From Symsagittifera roscoffensis (lineage: Eukaryota > Xenacoelomorpha > Acoela > Convolutidae): DNA of 64,000 bases. The translations under genes and the position numbers were made by a program. Location: positions 16,861,613 to 16,925,612 of the forward strand of contig NC_087071.1 in assembly GCF_963678635.1 (NCBI RefSeq). The letters are read 5' to 3'. Below, in pieces: positions 12,719-24,600 of this stretch (positions within the stretch are counted from its first letter, which is position 1; each line of letters begins with the position of its first letter). The notes beneath the pieces were generated by a model. The model searched no databases. It had not been told where the DNA came from and was given only the letters and a program-made list of their open reading frames with translations.

Positions 12719-14374
12719 GGAGGCAGGTGGCCCTTCCTGACACCAAGGCTGGAGAACGCCACGGAGAAGACAAGGGAAGATGCTCCGCTTCTGGTGAAGC
12801 AGATCTTGGATTTTCTTGAGGAGCAGCTGGGAGTGGCCGAGAAAAGGGAAATGACGGTTGGCAGGATCGTCACAGCAGCCAACAGAGTCACGATTGGAGG
12901 ATTCTGGAGGGAGCACGCAAGGGGTGAGCTGAGGACGAAGAGGGACCACGAGATTCTTGAGTTCTTGAGTCCTTGTTGGGGAAAGGAGTTCCTGGCCGGA
13001 GTGTACAGCGCGAAAGAGACCATCTTTAAAGCCTTCATACAGGAAATATTGAATATGCCCATCAGTCTGTTGCTGGCACTGTACCTGGTTTACCCAAGGT
13101 ACATGTTTAATATGGGCCCAGCATACATGTTCAGTCGGGGCGTGGACACCCTCCGGATAGACGGGTACTTGACATTGGTGCTTCTAACCCACGGGGAACT
13201 GGTGTCATTTCACCGACTGATGAAATACGGAGAACCTCTGTCGATGGGAAGAACACACTCGAGTATTGACACCTACTCGTATAAGTGTGCTGCCGGGCTA
13301 AAGACGCTGCTGATACAGTACCTACTGATGCAAAACCGGCACCTGACTGGTGAAGAAAAGAGCCCGAAGACAAGAGAGGAGTGGAGGAAAGTGAATGGAG
13401 GCATGCCCCTATTGACGGACCTATGCCTGGCCATGAGGTCGGACCCCATGGGGATGATCCGGGGGCTAGGGGAGGTGGTAACCTGTATCTATGGACCGGC
13501 CGTCACGTTCGCGTTTCCAGATCCTCTGGTGACAGCTTATCGATACTCAGTGACCCACGTGAGCCTCATAATCATATTAGATGGGACGACACTTCATTGG
13601 TGTCAGCAGGAGGTGCTAAGGGCACAGATGAGCAACACGGTGCTTTTCGGAAAGGTGAAGGATCCGGAGTTGGTGGTATACAGTTTTCGAGGACAACTGC
13701 AGTGCAGGATGGGAGGCAAGCGCGAAGGCCCCATCGAAACTTATCCCAAGTTCTGGAACCTAAATCCCCTGACAGCAAATGGACAAGAGATCGTGAGAGT
13801 TCCTGCATGGAAGAAAAGCTTCGAGCTAGTGAAAAGGGAGCTAGAGGCGATATTGGAGAAGGAAGTCCTGCCAGCAAGCATTCTAGAATTTCCAACAGTG
13901 AGGAGAATGACCCTGGGGATGAATAGCTCCCTGGTGGTCCCATCCCTTTTCGCGAGAGCAGCAACCGAAGAACAGCAGAAGGAGTTCATCGACGGCTGGG
14001 ATCCTCTCTTCATCGGCTACTCTGCAGCGATTTATTTTCATACCAGCGATGCGAAGATAAGTTCATGGACAACTCAAGCCAAGAAAATGAGAGGGTCGAT
14101 GCCCCCGAAATTCGAGGTGCGAGATGCCTTGAGAACACTTGAGCGGGCAGGTCTAGAGAACAAGTTGCCGGTGTGGGACGATGGCAGAATGATAGTGAAT
14201 GAAGGGCATATCGCACTGAAAGCAGACGATATGCTGTTTACCACAAGGAAATACCGGGCGTTTTACGGACTAGAGCAGGTGGAAAGGAGACAGGAGGGCA
14301 AGACGCTGCCAGAGAGCACCAGAGAGCAATTGGAAGCAAGACGCTGGAAAGGAGAGTCTCCACAGTCATCTTGA
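12719..14374 (+). pseudogene. Copy A ORF2 part 3: conserved domain of unknown function
   Basis: Same frame as the preceding piece, beyond its TAG. About 520 residues align with B from WPFLTPRLENAT to the region before B's disordered segment. A hydrophobic stretch (MPISLLLALYLVYPRYMFNM, ~13055-13115) is helical and could be buried or membrane-associated; there is no signal peptide. I do not recognise the family. Near 14300-14315 A joins directly to sequence that in B lies 1.7 kb further on, so about 560 codons are missing here relative to B, and the final ~25 codons to 14374 are out of frame. Confidence 0.6.
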
Positions 14375-16593
14375 ATGTGTACCAGAGTACTGGGACAGAA
14401 AAGGAGGATGGTTCTAGGCAATCTCTAGAGAGCCACAGGAAGTTAGATGAGATACGGAGATTCTACAACAAGAAGTTTGAGGAGAAACACGACGTTCACC
14501 GTAACTTTGCTTCGTCAGGAGAGTACTTGAAACCCAACAAAAAGGGAGAGTACCAGTATGTGTCTGGAGTGATGGGGATGGCATACAACCCTTTCTTGGA
14601 CTTAGAAGCTGGAGGTGCCCACAGAAACTATGAGGTGGCGGAGCTGCTGAAGTTCTGGACAGAGAAGATAATGGAGGTAGACACTGTGGAGAGAGAGACC
14701 TAGCCTAGGTTTGATTCTCGAGAAAACACCGGAAATAATAAGTGTGCCACGCTCAAGTAAAAGAGTAGAACTAAAAATGGGTAACGGAAACGGCATGTTG
14801 ACCACGAATCTGGGAGTGGTGTGGAAATTGCTCAGGCCCTCTTGGTGTCCACATCCCCATGCGAGCCTGATCGAGGAAGTCACTGAGCGAGTGAGATTGG
14901 CACCGACAGAGGATGAAGATTTGGCGACCTTGAGTATAGTACATAGACTGATCCTGCTTCAAATGAAGGAGTCAAGTGAGATGACGAGTGGAACAGGTTC
15001 GATAAAGAAGATGGAGCGGGGCAGTTGTCTTGACTCGACGTGTGGGAATGGCGAGCACACCTGTGATGGACGATCATGCGTCAGGGTACAGTCTTTCCAG
15101 AAAGAAGAACTAGTCACCTGGTTTGAAGATATCACCGAAATGGAGAAGAGTGAGATACAGATAGTGGCTGAGTGTTACGTGAGTACCACTGTGAACCTAG
15201 CGACAGCTCTGGGATTCGTCTCAAGAATGTGTAGTCTCCAGTCACTGGAGAGGGTAGAGTCAGAACACCACTTGGTGACCGCGTTGAGCGTGGAGTCATG
15301 GCACGGAGTGTTGCAAGTGACCCAGAAACACATCAAGAGTTGGAAGGTTGGACTCGAAGCGGAGATGGGATTTCCCATGAGCAAAGCCTATGGACTGCCT
15401 CTAAATGCGAAGTCCCTAGTGGGGTCAGTGATGGCCAACCTATGTGGCAGCCACTATCCATTACATATGGCGATGGTAGAAGTGTCCAGCCAGAGGGTAT
15501 TGATAGAAAAAGCCTTCTCAGTGCCCAAATGCCACATCATTCACACAAGCTGTTGACGAAGATCCGAGGAACAATGCCGAAAGAACAAAGGGACGATTTG
15601 AGTGAAATCTGGGTTGATGATCTTCTAGGCTTGGAGAACGAAAACACAAGTGACCACGAGAGACAGAACATGATTGGGAAACCCATGGTAGGTGCTCCAA
15701 ACTCGGAAAAAGTCGACGTGATACACGAGAAGATGATGGAACTTGAGCCTCTCCTAGAAGCCTCGGGAGAACGCAATCTTAGGTGCATCGACCTCACACA
15801 CGGGGATTGTCCATGCCACTGTCTGGCGCAGACAGTGTGGTACCCAGACTGCGCCAATCTCTGCCTGATCTGGGACGTAGAAGAAATCAGGTCGTTGGGA
15901 CTACCCGAGCATCAACAAAAAGTGACCATCTTGGTGGTGAGCACAATGCTGGCTCTACGATGGATGGAAGAAAACATAGCAAAGTATCGGGAATCGAAGA
16001 CGCCAACAGCAGAGTCGATTCACGCGATAGATTACAGCAGGAGAATTGAGTTGTTCGAGACCGCATGCAAGGTATTCGCCATACCAATGGAGATCAAACA
16101 CATATGGAGCCGCTTGAGATTCTTTCCTTGGTTTCGTGCGACGTTAACATCCTGGTTATATGTGGTGACGAAGGATCACATGAGGAAACATCAAAAGGAA
16201 TATCGACAATTCTAGGCCGAGATAGGACCAGATGCCTTCAAGAGACCTCTGCTGACCCATCGAAATGCGATCACGACGGGGTGGAAAAGAGTGGGTAGAG
16301 TATCCAGAGACAACACTAGAGCGAGGGAGTCGATACTGGAGGAGGACCTGGCGAAGAATGTAAGCATGAGTCTTCACAATTCCTTCTGTTTGAACCGGGA
16401 GTCGAAGGTGAAGAGCTTACCGAATCAAGTGAAGAGATTGCAAGAGCAAAGGGAGTGGATGCGATCCAATAAACAGCTGAAGGCATGGGAGGTGATTGTG
16501 ATCAGCTCCGATGACAAAGAGGCACTGTTGGAACAGATCACAGTGTCAAAAATGTCTGGGTCGGGTACCTCGAGGGCGAAGAACACGAGGTGA
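14371..16593 (+). pseudogene. Copy A ORF2 part 4: Cys-rich C-terminal region
   Basis: The homology to the B C-terminal frame is spread over pieces 14371-14703, 14711-15556, ~15530-16215 and 16216-16593. They are separated by frameshifts and a TAG at ~16213-16215 where B has Gln. Two Cys-rich patches are conserved in both copies: CLDSTCGNGEHTCDGRSC (~15028-15081) and GDCPCHCLAQTVW (~15805-15842). Spacing of Cys/His suggests metal binding, but no named zinc finger fits. The C-terminus is basic and ends in an acidic SSDD motif and a Ser-rich tail. Function unknown. Confidence 0.65.
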
Positions 16594-17030
16594 GCCGGTG
16601 GCTCAAAAGGAAAATTCTAGAGTCTTGACTCTTGAGAGGGAGGGGGCTCGAGGGTGAACTCGGATGACATCTGGGTTCACGAAAAAGAAATTTTAACAAA
16701 TAAGATATTGTTATTAATATGCTAGATCTATTATATAAATCCAAATGCTGCATGACAAATTCCTGATTGAATAGGACAAAAGAAATTTTAAATTACCAGC
16801 TTAAAAAGCGAGAATTCATAGGTGCAGGTGTGTGCAGATTTTGATTGCTGTTTAGCGATAGTGTGGAAATTTTATATGGTTGAGAATTTTGAAAGGTAGA
16901 TAAACTTAAGTCTGCTGCAAACTTCTGTAAATGCCCACTGGCACTGCATCTTGAGTGACACTCGAGCTTCTGGGGATTCACTGACAGAGACAGCGCGCGA
17001 TGAGGACATCGATCTTGAGTCCGGGGAGTA
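16594..17030 (+). other. Copy A 3' untranslated region with polypurine tract
   Basis: Non-coding DNA between the ORF2 stop and the 3' LTR. Homologous to 18758-19185 of copy B in reverse complement. The last bases before the LTR, CCGGGGAGTA at 17021-17030, are purine-rich and shared with B, fitting the plus-strand priming site. Confidence 0.7.
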
Positions 17031-17853
17031 TGTGCCAGTCGGTCATATCTGGAAGTTTGACCTTGAGAGACACGAAAATACGTAATTTTGGAGTGAAGTT
17101 TTAATTTTCAAAATTTCGAATGGAGCCTGCCATGCTCAGTTTTCTCGTACCAACTGAAAACACAAAGTGAAAAACGAGAACGACCAAATTTAAAATTGCG
17201 GGAAAATACTCAAGAAACAAAATAATACACGAGTAGAGCTGTCTTATCCCGAAATAGGAGGAGAGATAATAAAAAGAAGAGAGAACAACTATTTGAAACG
17301 AACTGGAGTGAGCCTTCAATGGAAAGGTGGACAGCTTGAGTGTCCCAATGGTTCATACAAAAACTCCAATTCTAGAGCCAGAACTTACATCTGTTATCAA
17401 AACTGATTAGTATCAAACTTACCTAGTTATATTATCTAATTTTCGAGTTGCTTACCAATTTAATTACTCCTTGTACTCGAGTGCATCAACATGTGAGTCC
17501 CTAATTTAATTTTCTCGAGTGTGTTTTATGATTGTTATGTTGAGATAAGGCGAGTTTTAGGTTGATCCATCTGAAAGGGATCAAAATTCCACTGTCCAAT
17601 AAAAAGTAACTTAACGGATTGTTCCGACCCTGTTTTTAACGGCGTTCGTGTATTTTGGGTATTTCGAGACCTAAGTATGGGGACGTTCTTATTTTCTAGA
17701 GTGGGGGGATATTTTGGTAGTAGCCTTTAAGCTGTAACGGGTTCTAGTCTCATGTCGCAAGCGAACCGAATTGGCTCCGACCGTTCTTGAGGTAGAAAAA
17801 CACAAGAGATAGTGTCCCTGACTCTTGAGCCAAGGGTTATAGGGCCTATTTTT
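17031..17853 (+). repeat. Copy A 3' LTR, first 823 bp
   Basis: Begins TGTGCCAGTCGG, the sense start seen in both B LTRs, and aligns along its length with the reverse complement of 17894-18757. It breaks off inside a T-run (17849-17853), where B is inserted. The missing end is at 40732-40773. Several CTNGAG hexamers are kept at the same places as in B even where the middle base differs. Confidence 0.92.
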
Positions 17854-18757
17854 TGTAACATTCGTCTACTGCAGTCACACATGAGGCTTAAGAAAAATAG
17901 GCCCTATAACTATTGGCTCAAGAGTCAGGGACACTATCTCTTGTGTTTTTCTACCTCAAATCAGTCGGAGCCAATTCGGTTCGTTTGTGACATGAGACTA
18001 CGACCCGTTACAGCTTAAAGGCTACTACTAAAATATCCCCCCACTCTAGAATTAGGAATTTCCTCATACTTAGGTCTCTAGATACCCAAAATACATGAAC
18101 GCCGTTAAAAACCGGGTTGGAACAATCCGTTAAGTTATTTTTTATTAGACAGTGGAACTTTGATCCATTTCAGATGGATCAACCTAAAACTCGCCTTACC
18201 TCAACATAACAATTATAAAACACACTCTAGAAATTTAAATTAGTACTCACATTGTAGCACGCTCAAGAACCAGGAAGTAAATAAGTCGGTGAGCAACTCA
18301 AGAATCAATAAAGTAACTAAAATGAGTTTAATGTTTGTCAGTTTTAATAACAAGAACAAGTTTGTACTCTAGAATGTAAGTTCTCGTGAACCATTGGGAC
18401 ACTCTAGCTGTCCACCTTTCCACCGACGGTTCACTCTAGTCCAGTTTAGAATAATACTCCAATCACAACAATCCAGTTCGTGGGAATGCGCTCGTCTCTG
18501 TTTTAGATGGGACAGCTCTACTCTAGATTATTATTGCTACTGAAATTGCGAATAGCAATTTCCCACTGATTTTTCTAGCAACTTTCCCGCGATTGTTACT
18601 CGATTGTTCTGACTTCTCTTTTCTGATTTTCAGTTATCGCGAGAAAATCGTGCATGACAGGTTCCATTCGAAATTTTGAAAAATTAAATTTCACTCCAAA
18701 ATTAAGTGTTTTTTGATTCTCTCAAGGTCAAACTTCCAAATATGACCGACTGGCACA
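17854..18757 (-). repeat. Copy B 3' LTR (904 bp)
   Basis: Matches 39828-40731 over its full length with about 13 substitutions and no net length change. Ends are TGTAAC and GGCACA on the + strand. I count eleven CTCNAG hexamers on the + strand (CTNGAG in sense) and none in the other orientation. No confident TATA box or polyadenylation signal was assigned. Confidence 0.95.
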
Positions 18758-18772
18758 TACTCCCCGGACTCG
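18758..18772 (-). promoter_or_regulatory. Copy B polypurine tract
   Basis: In sense orientation the bases before the 3' LTR read CGAGTCCGGGGAGTA. The purine-rich GGGGAG core next to the LTR, also present in A, fits a plus-strand primer. It is short for a polypurine tract. Confidence 0.5.
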
Positions 18773-19185
18773 AGATCGATGTCCTCATCGCGTGCTGTCT
18801 TCTGTCAGTGAGTCCCAGAAAACCGAGTGTTACTCAAGATACAGTGCGAGTGGTCATTTACAGAAGTTTGCAGCAGACTTAAGCTTATCTTCACCCCAAA
18901 ATTCACAGCCATGTAAAATTTTCACACTATCGCTAAACAGCAATCAAAATCTGCACACACCTGCACCCTTGAATTCTCGCTTTCCAAGCCAATCATTTAA
19001 AATTTCTTTTGTCCTATTCAATCAGGAAATTGTCATGCAGCATTTTGATTTTTATAGTAAATATAGTATATTAATAACAATATTTGCTTTGTTAAAATTT
19101 CTTTTTCGTGAATCCAAGTTTCACCCGGATCCACGCTCAAGCCCCCTTTCCCTCTCAAGACTCAAGATCCATTCGAGCCACCCAC
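18773..19185 (-). other. Copy B 3' untranslated region
   Basis: Non-coding sequence between the ORF2 stop and the 3' LTR. It aligns with 16594-17020 of copy A with moderate divergence. No frame is conserved between copies here. Confidence 0.6.
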
Positions 19186-21693
19186 TCATCTCGCACTCTT
19201 CGCCTTGGAGGTACTGCACCCTGAAGTACTAGATACGGCAAACTGTCTCAACAGTTCCTCTTCATCATCGGAGCTAATCACAATCTCCTCCCGAGCCTTC
19301 AGCTGTTCATAGGATCGCATCCATTCTCTTTGCTCTTGCAACCTCTTTGCCTGGTTGGGTAGTGCCTTCACCCTAGATTCCCGGTTCAAACAAAAGGAGT
19401 TGTGCAGGCTCAAGCTCACGTTCTTCGCCAGGTCCTCCTCTAGTATCGATTCCCTCGCCTTGGTATTGTCTCTAGACATTTTACCCACTTTCTTCCATCC
19501 TGTCGTGATTGCATTACGATGGGTTAACAGGGGTCTCTTGAAAGCTTCCGGCCCAATCTCGGCCTGGAACTGTCGATACTCCTTTTGATGTTTTCTCATG
19601 TGATCTTTCGTTGTCATGTACAACCAAGACGTCAGCGTCGCCCGAAACCATGGGAAATACCTCAAACGGCTCCAGACATGTCTGACTTCCGTTGGTATGG
19701 CGAATACCTTGCACGCAGTCTCAAACAACTCGAGTCTCCTACTGTAGTCTATCGCGTATATTGACTCAGCCGTTGGCGTCGTCGCTTCCCGATACTTCGT
19801 TATATTCTCTTCTATCCATCTCAGAGCCAACATCGTACTCACTACCAAGAGCGTCACCTTCTGTCGGTGATCCGGTAGTCCGATCGACCGGATTTCTTCC
19901 ATATCCCACACCAGGCAAAGGTTCTTGTGATCTGGATACCACACCGTTTGCGCCAAACAGTGGCATGGGCATTCTCCATGGGTGATCTCAATGCTCCTGA
20001 GGTTACGCTCCCCCGAGGCTTCCAAGAGAGGCTCAAGCTCCATCATTTTCTCATGCATCGTGTCGTTATCTTCCAGGTTTGGAGCACTTCCCACAGGTTT
20101 TCCTATCACGTTTTGTCTCTCGTGATCGCTTGTGTTCTCTCTCTCCAACTTCAAAAGTTCTTCTCCCCAGATTTCACTCAAGTCATCTCTCAATTCTTGT
20201 GGTACTGTCCCTCTGATTTTTCTCAACAACTTGTGCGAGTGATGCGATATCCTAGCCAACCTCACGCACTTGGGCACTGAGAAGGCCTTGTCCACCAATA
20301 CTCTCTGGCTGGATGCTTCCACCATCGCCATGTGCAGTGGGTAGTGACTTCCGCACAAGTTGGCCATCATTGATCCTATCAGGGATTTTGCGTTCAATGG
20401 CAGGCCATAAGCTTCGCTCATGGGAAACCCCATTTCTGCCTCAAGACCAACTTTCCAGCTCCGGATGTGTTTTTGAGTCACCTGCAACACCCCAGGCCAT
20501 GATTCTACGCTCAACGCCGTCACCAAATGGTGTTCAGACTCTAGTCTTTCTAATGACTGCAAACTACACATTCTCGAGAAGAATCCGAGAGCTGTCGCTA
20601 TATTCACCGTGGTTCTCGCGTAACACTCCGCTACTATTTGCACTTCACTTTTCTTCCTTTCTGTGATGTCTTCGAACCAAGTGACCAGGTCTTCTTTTTG
20701 AAAGGACAGCATTCTGACGCATGACCGTCCATCGCAGGTGTGCTCTCCGTTTCCACACGTCGAATCCAGACAGCTACCCGGCTCCAATTTCTTTGCTGAC
20801 CCGGGATTGTTTGTCTTTTCGCTTGGCACTTGCATCTGAGGTGAGATTAGCTTATGCAGCACACTCAACTTTGCCAGATCTTCATCTTCCGTTGGTGCTA
20901 ACCTCACTCGCTCGGTGGTTTCCTCGATCAGACTCGCGTGGGGATGTGGACACCAGGAGGGTCTTAGTAGCTTCCATACCACTCCCAAGTTCGTGGTTAA
21001 CAAGCCATTTCCATCGCCCATGTTCACTTCAACTCTCTTGTTCGAACGCGGTACGCTTACCACCTCTGGTGTTTTCTCAAGAATCAGGCCCAGGCTCGGC
21101 CCCTCTTTCTCTACCGTTTCTATTTCCATTATTCTTTCTGTCCAAAATTTCAGTAGCTCCGCCACCTCGTGGTTCCTGTGAGCGCCTCCAGTTTCTGAGT
21201 CTAAGAAGGGGTTGTAAGCTATTCCCATCACTCCTGACACGTATTGGTATTCCCCCTTCTCGCTGGGTCTCGAGTACTGCTCTGACGAGGCCAGGTTACG
21301 GTGAACATCATGCTCTTCTTCGAACTTCTTATTATAAAATCTCCGTACCTCGTCCAGCTTTCTGTGGTTCTCTAGGGACAGTCTGGAACCATCTTCTTTT
21401 TCTATACCAGTACTCTGATACACGTTTAAAATGATCGTTGAGACTCTTTTTTCCACGGTTTTACTTCCGCTTGCTCTCTGGTGGCATGCCAAGATGGTAC
21501 TATCAGACATCATTGACATTATCCATCTCAAGAAGCATGTGGCATCCTTCCTCCTAGCCAGGCTCAAGCCTGAATTGTCCCTAGCCACGTGTTGCATCAA
21601 TGCTTGATACACATCTAGCTTTTTGCTTCCCAACTTCAGTCTATCATACGAGGTCAATGTCTCCAACTCTATTCCCACCAGACTCCAGGTGAA
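19186..21693 (-). CDS. Copy B ORF2 C-terminal part (Cys-rich, unknown function)
   Basis: Open for about 835 codons directly after the TAG at 21694-21696 and in the same frame as the long frame upstream, so it is probably one protein cut by a nonsense codon. There is no early ATG; the first candidate start is a GTG (21678). It carries the two Cys-rich patches also seen in A (around residues 305-325 and 570-585 of this part), helical LE/RR-rich stretches, an acidic SSDDEEE near the end and a basic Ser-rich tail. I recognise no family. Conservation with A over most of its length, despite A's frameshifts, argues the protein was functional in the source elements. Confidence 0.75.
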   Translation of the reverse strand, partial: FTWSLVGIELETLTSYDRLKLGSKKLDVYQALMQHVARDNSGLSLARRKDATCFLRWIMSMMSDSTILACHQRASGSKTVEKRVSTIILNVYQSTGIEKEDGSRLSLENHRKLDEVRRFYNKKFEEEHDVHRNLASSEQYSRPSEKGEYQYVSGVMGIAYNPFLDSETGGAHRNHEVAELLKFWTERIMEIETVEKEGPSLGLILEKTPEVVSVPRSNKRVEVNMGDGNGLLTTNLGVVWKLLRPSWCPHPHASLIEETTERVRLAPTEDEDLAKLSVLHKLISPQMQVPSEKTNNPGSAKKLEPGSCLDSTCGNGEHTCDGRSCVRMLSFQKEDLVTWFEDITERKKSEVQIVAECYARTTVNIATALGFFSRMCSLQSLERLESEHHLVTALSVESWPGVLQVTQKHIRSWKVGLEAEMGFPMSEAYGLPLNAKSLIGSMMANLCGSHYPLHMAMVEASSQRVLVDKAFSVPKCVRLARISHHSHKLLRKIRGTVPQELRDDLSEIWGEELLKLERENTSDHERQNVIGKPVGSAPNLEDNDTMHEKMMELEPLLEASGERNLRSIEITHGECPCHCLAQTVWYPDHKNLCLVWDMEEIRSIGLPDHRQKVTLLVVSTMLALRWIEENITKYREATTPTAESIYAIDYSRRLELFETACKVFAIPTEVRHVWSRLRYFPWFRATLTSWLYMTTKDHMRKHQKEYRQFQAEIGPEAFKRPLLTHRNAITTGWKKVGKMSRDNTKARESILEEDLAKNVSLSLHNSFCLNRESRVKALPNQAKRLQEQREWMRSYEQLKAREEIVISSDDEEELLRQFAVSSTSGCSTSKAKSAR

Positions 21694-24600
21694 CTATAAT
21701 TGTCCTGCAGTTCTAACGAAGGGATTCGCCATTAATGGTGGTGCTGATGAGGATGTCCTCATTGCCTCTTCAAAATGATCCTTCAACAAGTTCTGCCAGG
21801 ACCTCTTCAGCTGATTCGCCACTTCTATTTTATTAACCTCGGCCTTTTGCTGGGTGGCCCAATTGCGTCGCTTGCGAGCTACTCCACTGTCCAATTTCTT
21901 CAAGCAGTCCTCCATTTCCTTCAATGTCTCGAGGGCCACCCACCACGTCCGGGAGGTGTTCCTCGTCTTGTTCCTCTCCAATGGATCACTCGTCACTTGC
22001 TTGCCCGTGGCCTGGTGTGCCTTCGAGATCCATTCTTTGCCGACATCCACTTCCCATGTCTGTCCGTTCGTTGAACCTCTCTTTACGTTTATCTTCTGAG
22101 GCTTGAAGTCTTCCTCCGATGTCAAACTGGTGGAAACCTCTATTTCCCTCTCTACTTCAAGTGGTCTTCTGAGCTCCGAGCTGCTCTTGTATGCCGCCGT
22201 CTTGCATCGAGCCAAAACCATGGGCGCCGTCTCTCTCAAGTTTCCTTCCGAAACAGCATCCACTGAAGGACTACCCAATCCCTCCACTTCTCTCTTCCTC
22301 TTGCGGGTCTTCACATCTCTGCTTGAGGGTGTTGTGGCTATCATCACTGATTCGACCTCTCTGTCTACCCCCAATCCTTCCAACTCTTGCCTCCCCCCTG
22401 CTCGAGCCTTAAGGATATTAGTACTTTTAATTATATTACTAGTCCCAACCTTATCCCTTTTTATATCATCAACTCTTTTATCTACAGTTTTTTGTTTCAG
22501 AGTAGAGCTGTCCTCACATTTTTCTTCTCTAGTCTTCGATCGTGAATTCTTCAGCTCTACCAGCTTGCTCAGCAGCTCTTTTCTCGCCTTCTCATCCAGG
22601 CCCGTTCCTATCAGAAGCGGTTCTCCAAATCTTACGACTGTGTCCCACAAATCCTCCTTGAATTTGTCCAGCGTCGTCTCGCTGCCCACTTCTTGATTGA
22701 ATTCTTCCAAGAACTCCTGCCAAGCATCGTCCTTCAGGGATCCCAGGAACATGTCCCTGTTCCCTTCGAACGTGTTCTTTTCCCTTTCCTCCGAGCTCAA
22801 GAGTAACATCCCCATATTGAAAGTCTCACCTGTTAATGGCAATTCCAGGTTCTTCCGGGGGGACGGATTCAGAGGTGGGGTGGCAGTATCTGCCCAATTC
22901 TCCTCGCTCAAGTCTTTCAACAGCTCTTGAGTGGTGAGCTCCTCCCCTGATGGTCCTGGTTCAGGCGTGTTCCCCACTTCCATGTCTTCACCGGCTTCAC
23001 TGAGAGTTTCATCCATACTCTCTTCTTCTGATTCATTTCTCCTTCTCTCGAGAATTCTTTTGAATCGGTCCTCAACGGGTCCACTCCTCTTGTCTCCAGG
23101 CGTGTCCACTGACAGTGGTGATGGTGTCGTAGGGTCCAGTTTCTTGTATTCCGTCAGAGCTACATGCAGTTGACCTGCGGCATCTAGTTCTTTTCCCTCC
23201 TGTCTCATTTCCACCTGTTCTAAGCCATAGGGTGCCTTATATTTTCTCGTTGCAAATTTCATATCGTCCACCAATGCGACGTGCCCCTCCATCATGATCA
23301 TCCTGCCATCATCCCATATGGGTAGCATGTTCTCAAGTCCCTCCTGCTCAAGAGCTCTCAAGACCTTTCGCACCTCATATCCGGGGGGTTGCGAACCTCT
23401 CCTCTTTTTCGCTTGCGTCGTCCACGAATTTACCTTCGCCTCGCTAGTATGGAAGTAGACCGCCGCCGTGTAGCCGATGAACAGGGGGTCCCAGTCATCA
23501 GTGAAATACTTCTGCATTTCCTCCGTCGTCATCCTCGCCATTATGGAGGGAACTACCAAGGGACTGTTCATTCCTAAGGTCATCCTCCTGACTATTGGGA
23601 AATCAGGCATGGTGGCTGGGAGGATTTCTTTCTCCATTATGGTTTCCAGCTCCCTCTTCACCAGTGCAAAGCACTCCTTCCAGGCAGGAATTCTCAAGAT
23701 CTCTCGTCCGTCTGCCGTCAATGGGTTCAAGTTCCAGAATTTGGGATACATTTCGATGGGACCCTCTCGCTTGCCTCCCATTCTACATTGCATTTGCCCC
23801 CTGAAGTTGTACACTATTAGCTCGGCATCTTTCACCTTTCCAAAGAGTACCGTGTTGCTCATTCGCGCTCTGAGCACCTCCTGCTGACACCAATTTAACG
23901 CCGTCCCATCCAGTATACTGATAAGACTCAAGTGCGTTACAGAGTGACGATACGTTGTCACCAGGGGATCTGGGAACGCGTAGGTCACTGCTGGACCATA
24001 AATGCAGGTCACCACCTCCTCTAGGCCCCGGATTATCCCCATTGGGTCCGACCTCATTGCCAGGCATAGGTCCGTCAGCAGAGGCATCCCTCTATTCGTC
24101 TTCTTCCATTCTTCTCTCGAGGTTGGATTCTCATCTTCACCCGTCATGTGCCGATTCTGCATCATGAGGTATTGCACTAACAACGTCTTCAACCCTGCGG
24201 CACACTTGTAGGAGCTGGTTTCAACGCTCGAGTGGACTCTCCCCATAGACAGAGGCTCTCCATATTCCATTAATCGATGAAACGACACCAATTCCCCATG
24301 GGTCAAGAGTAATAGTGCCAGGTACCCATCAACTCGAAGTGTCTCCACTCCTCGACTAAACATGTATGCTGGGCCCATGTTGAACAAGTATCTGGGGTAA
24401 ACCAAATACAAAGCCAAGAGCAGGCTGATGGGCATGCCCAGTATCTCCTGTACGAAGGCTCCAAAGATAGTCGCCGTGGTGCCGAACATTCCTGCCATGA
24501 ATTCCGCTCCCCAGCAAGGACTCAAGAACTCGAGAATCTCATGATCCCTCCTAGTCCTCAGCTCACCCTTGGCGTGCTCTCTCCAGAACCCTCCAATCGT

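Larger units (their letters stand above)
1..17853 (+). mobile_element. Copy A: giant Ty3/gypsy-like LTR retrotransposon (5' end outside window, 3' LTR interrupted)
   Basis: Order on the + strand is leader end, gag, protease, RT, RNase H, integrase, macro domain, a second very large frame (ORF2), an untranslated stretch and the 3' LTR. Gag to integrase in this order, with a GPF module after integrase, is the Ty3/gypsy (Metaviridae) plan. The 5' LTR and most of the leader lie left of base 1. The 3' LTR starts at 17031, is cut at 17853 by copy B, and its last 42 bp are at 40732-40773. A carries many nonsense codons (TAA, TAG and TGA) and frameshifts, so it is a dead copy older than B. Confidence 0.93.

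Noticed and set aside
17844-17905. Palindrome at the centre of the window as a terminator or origin
   Set aside because: It is fully explained by two LTR ends meeting in opposite orientation at the nested insertion.
20721-21434. A 237-codon + strand frame inside copy B ORF2
   Set aside because: It lies antisense to the conserved ORF2 C-terminus and is a shadow of it; many similar frames occur opposite the GC-richer coding DNA of both elements.
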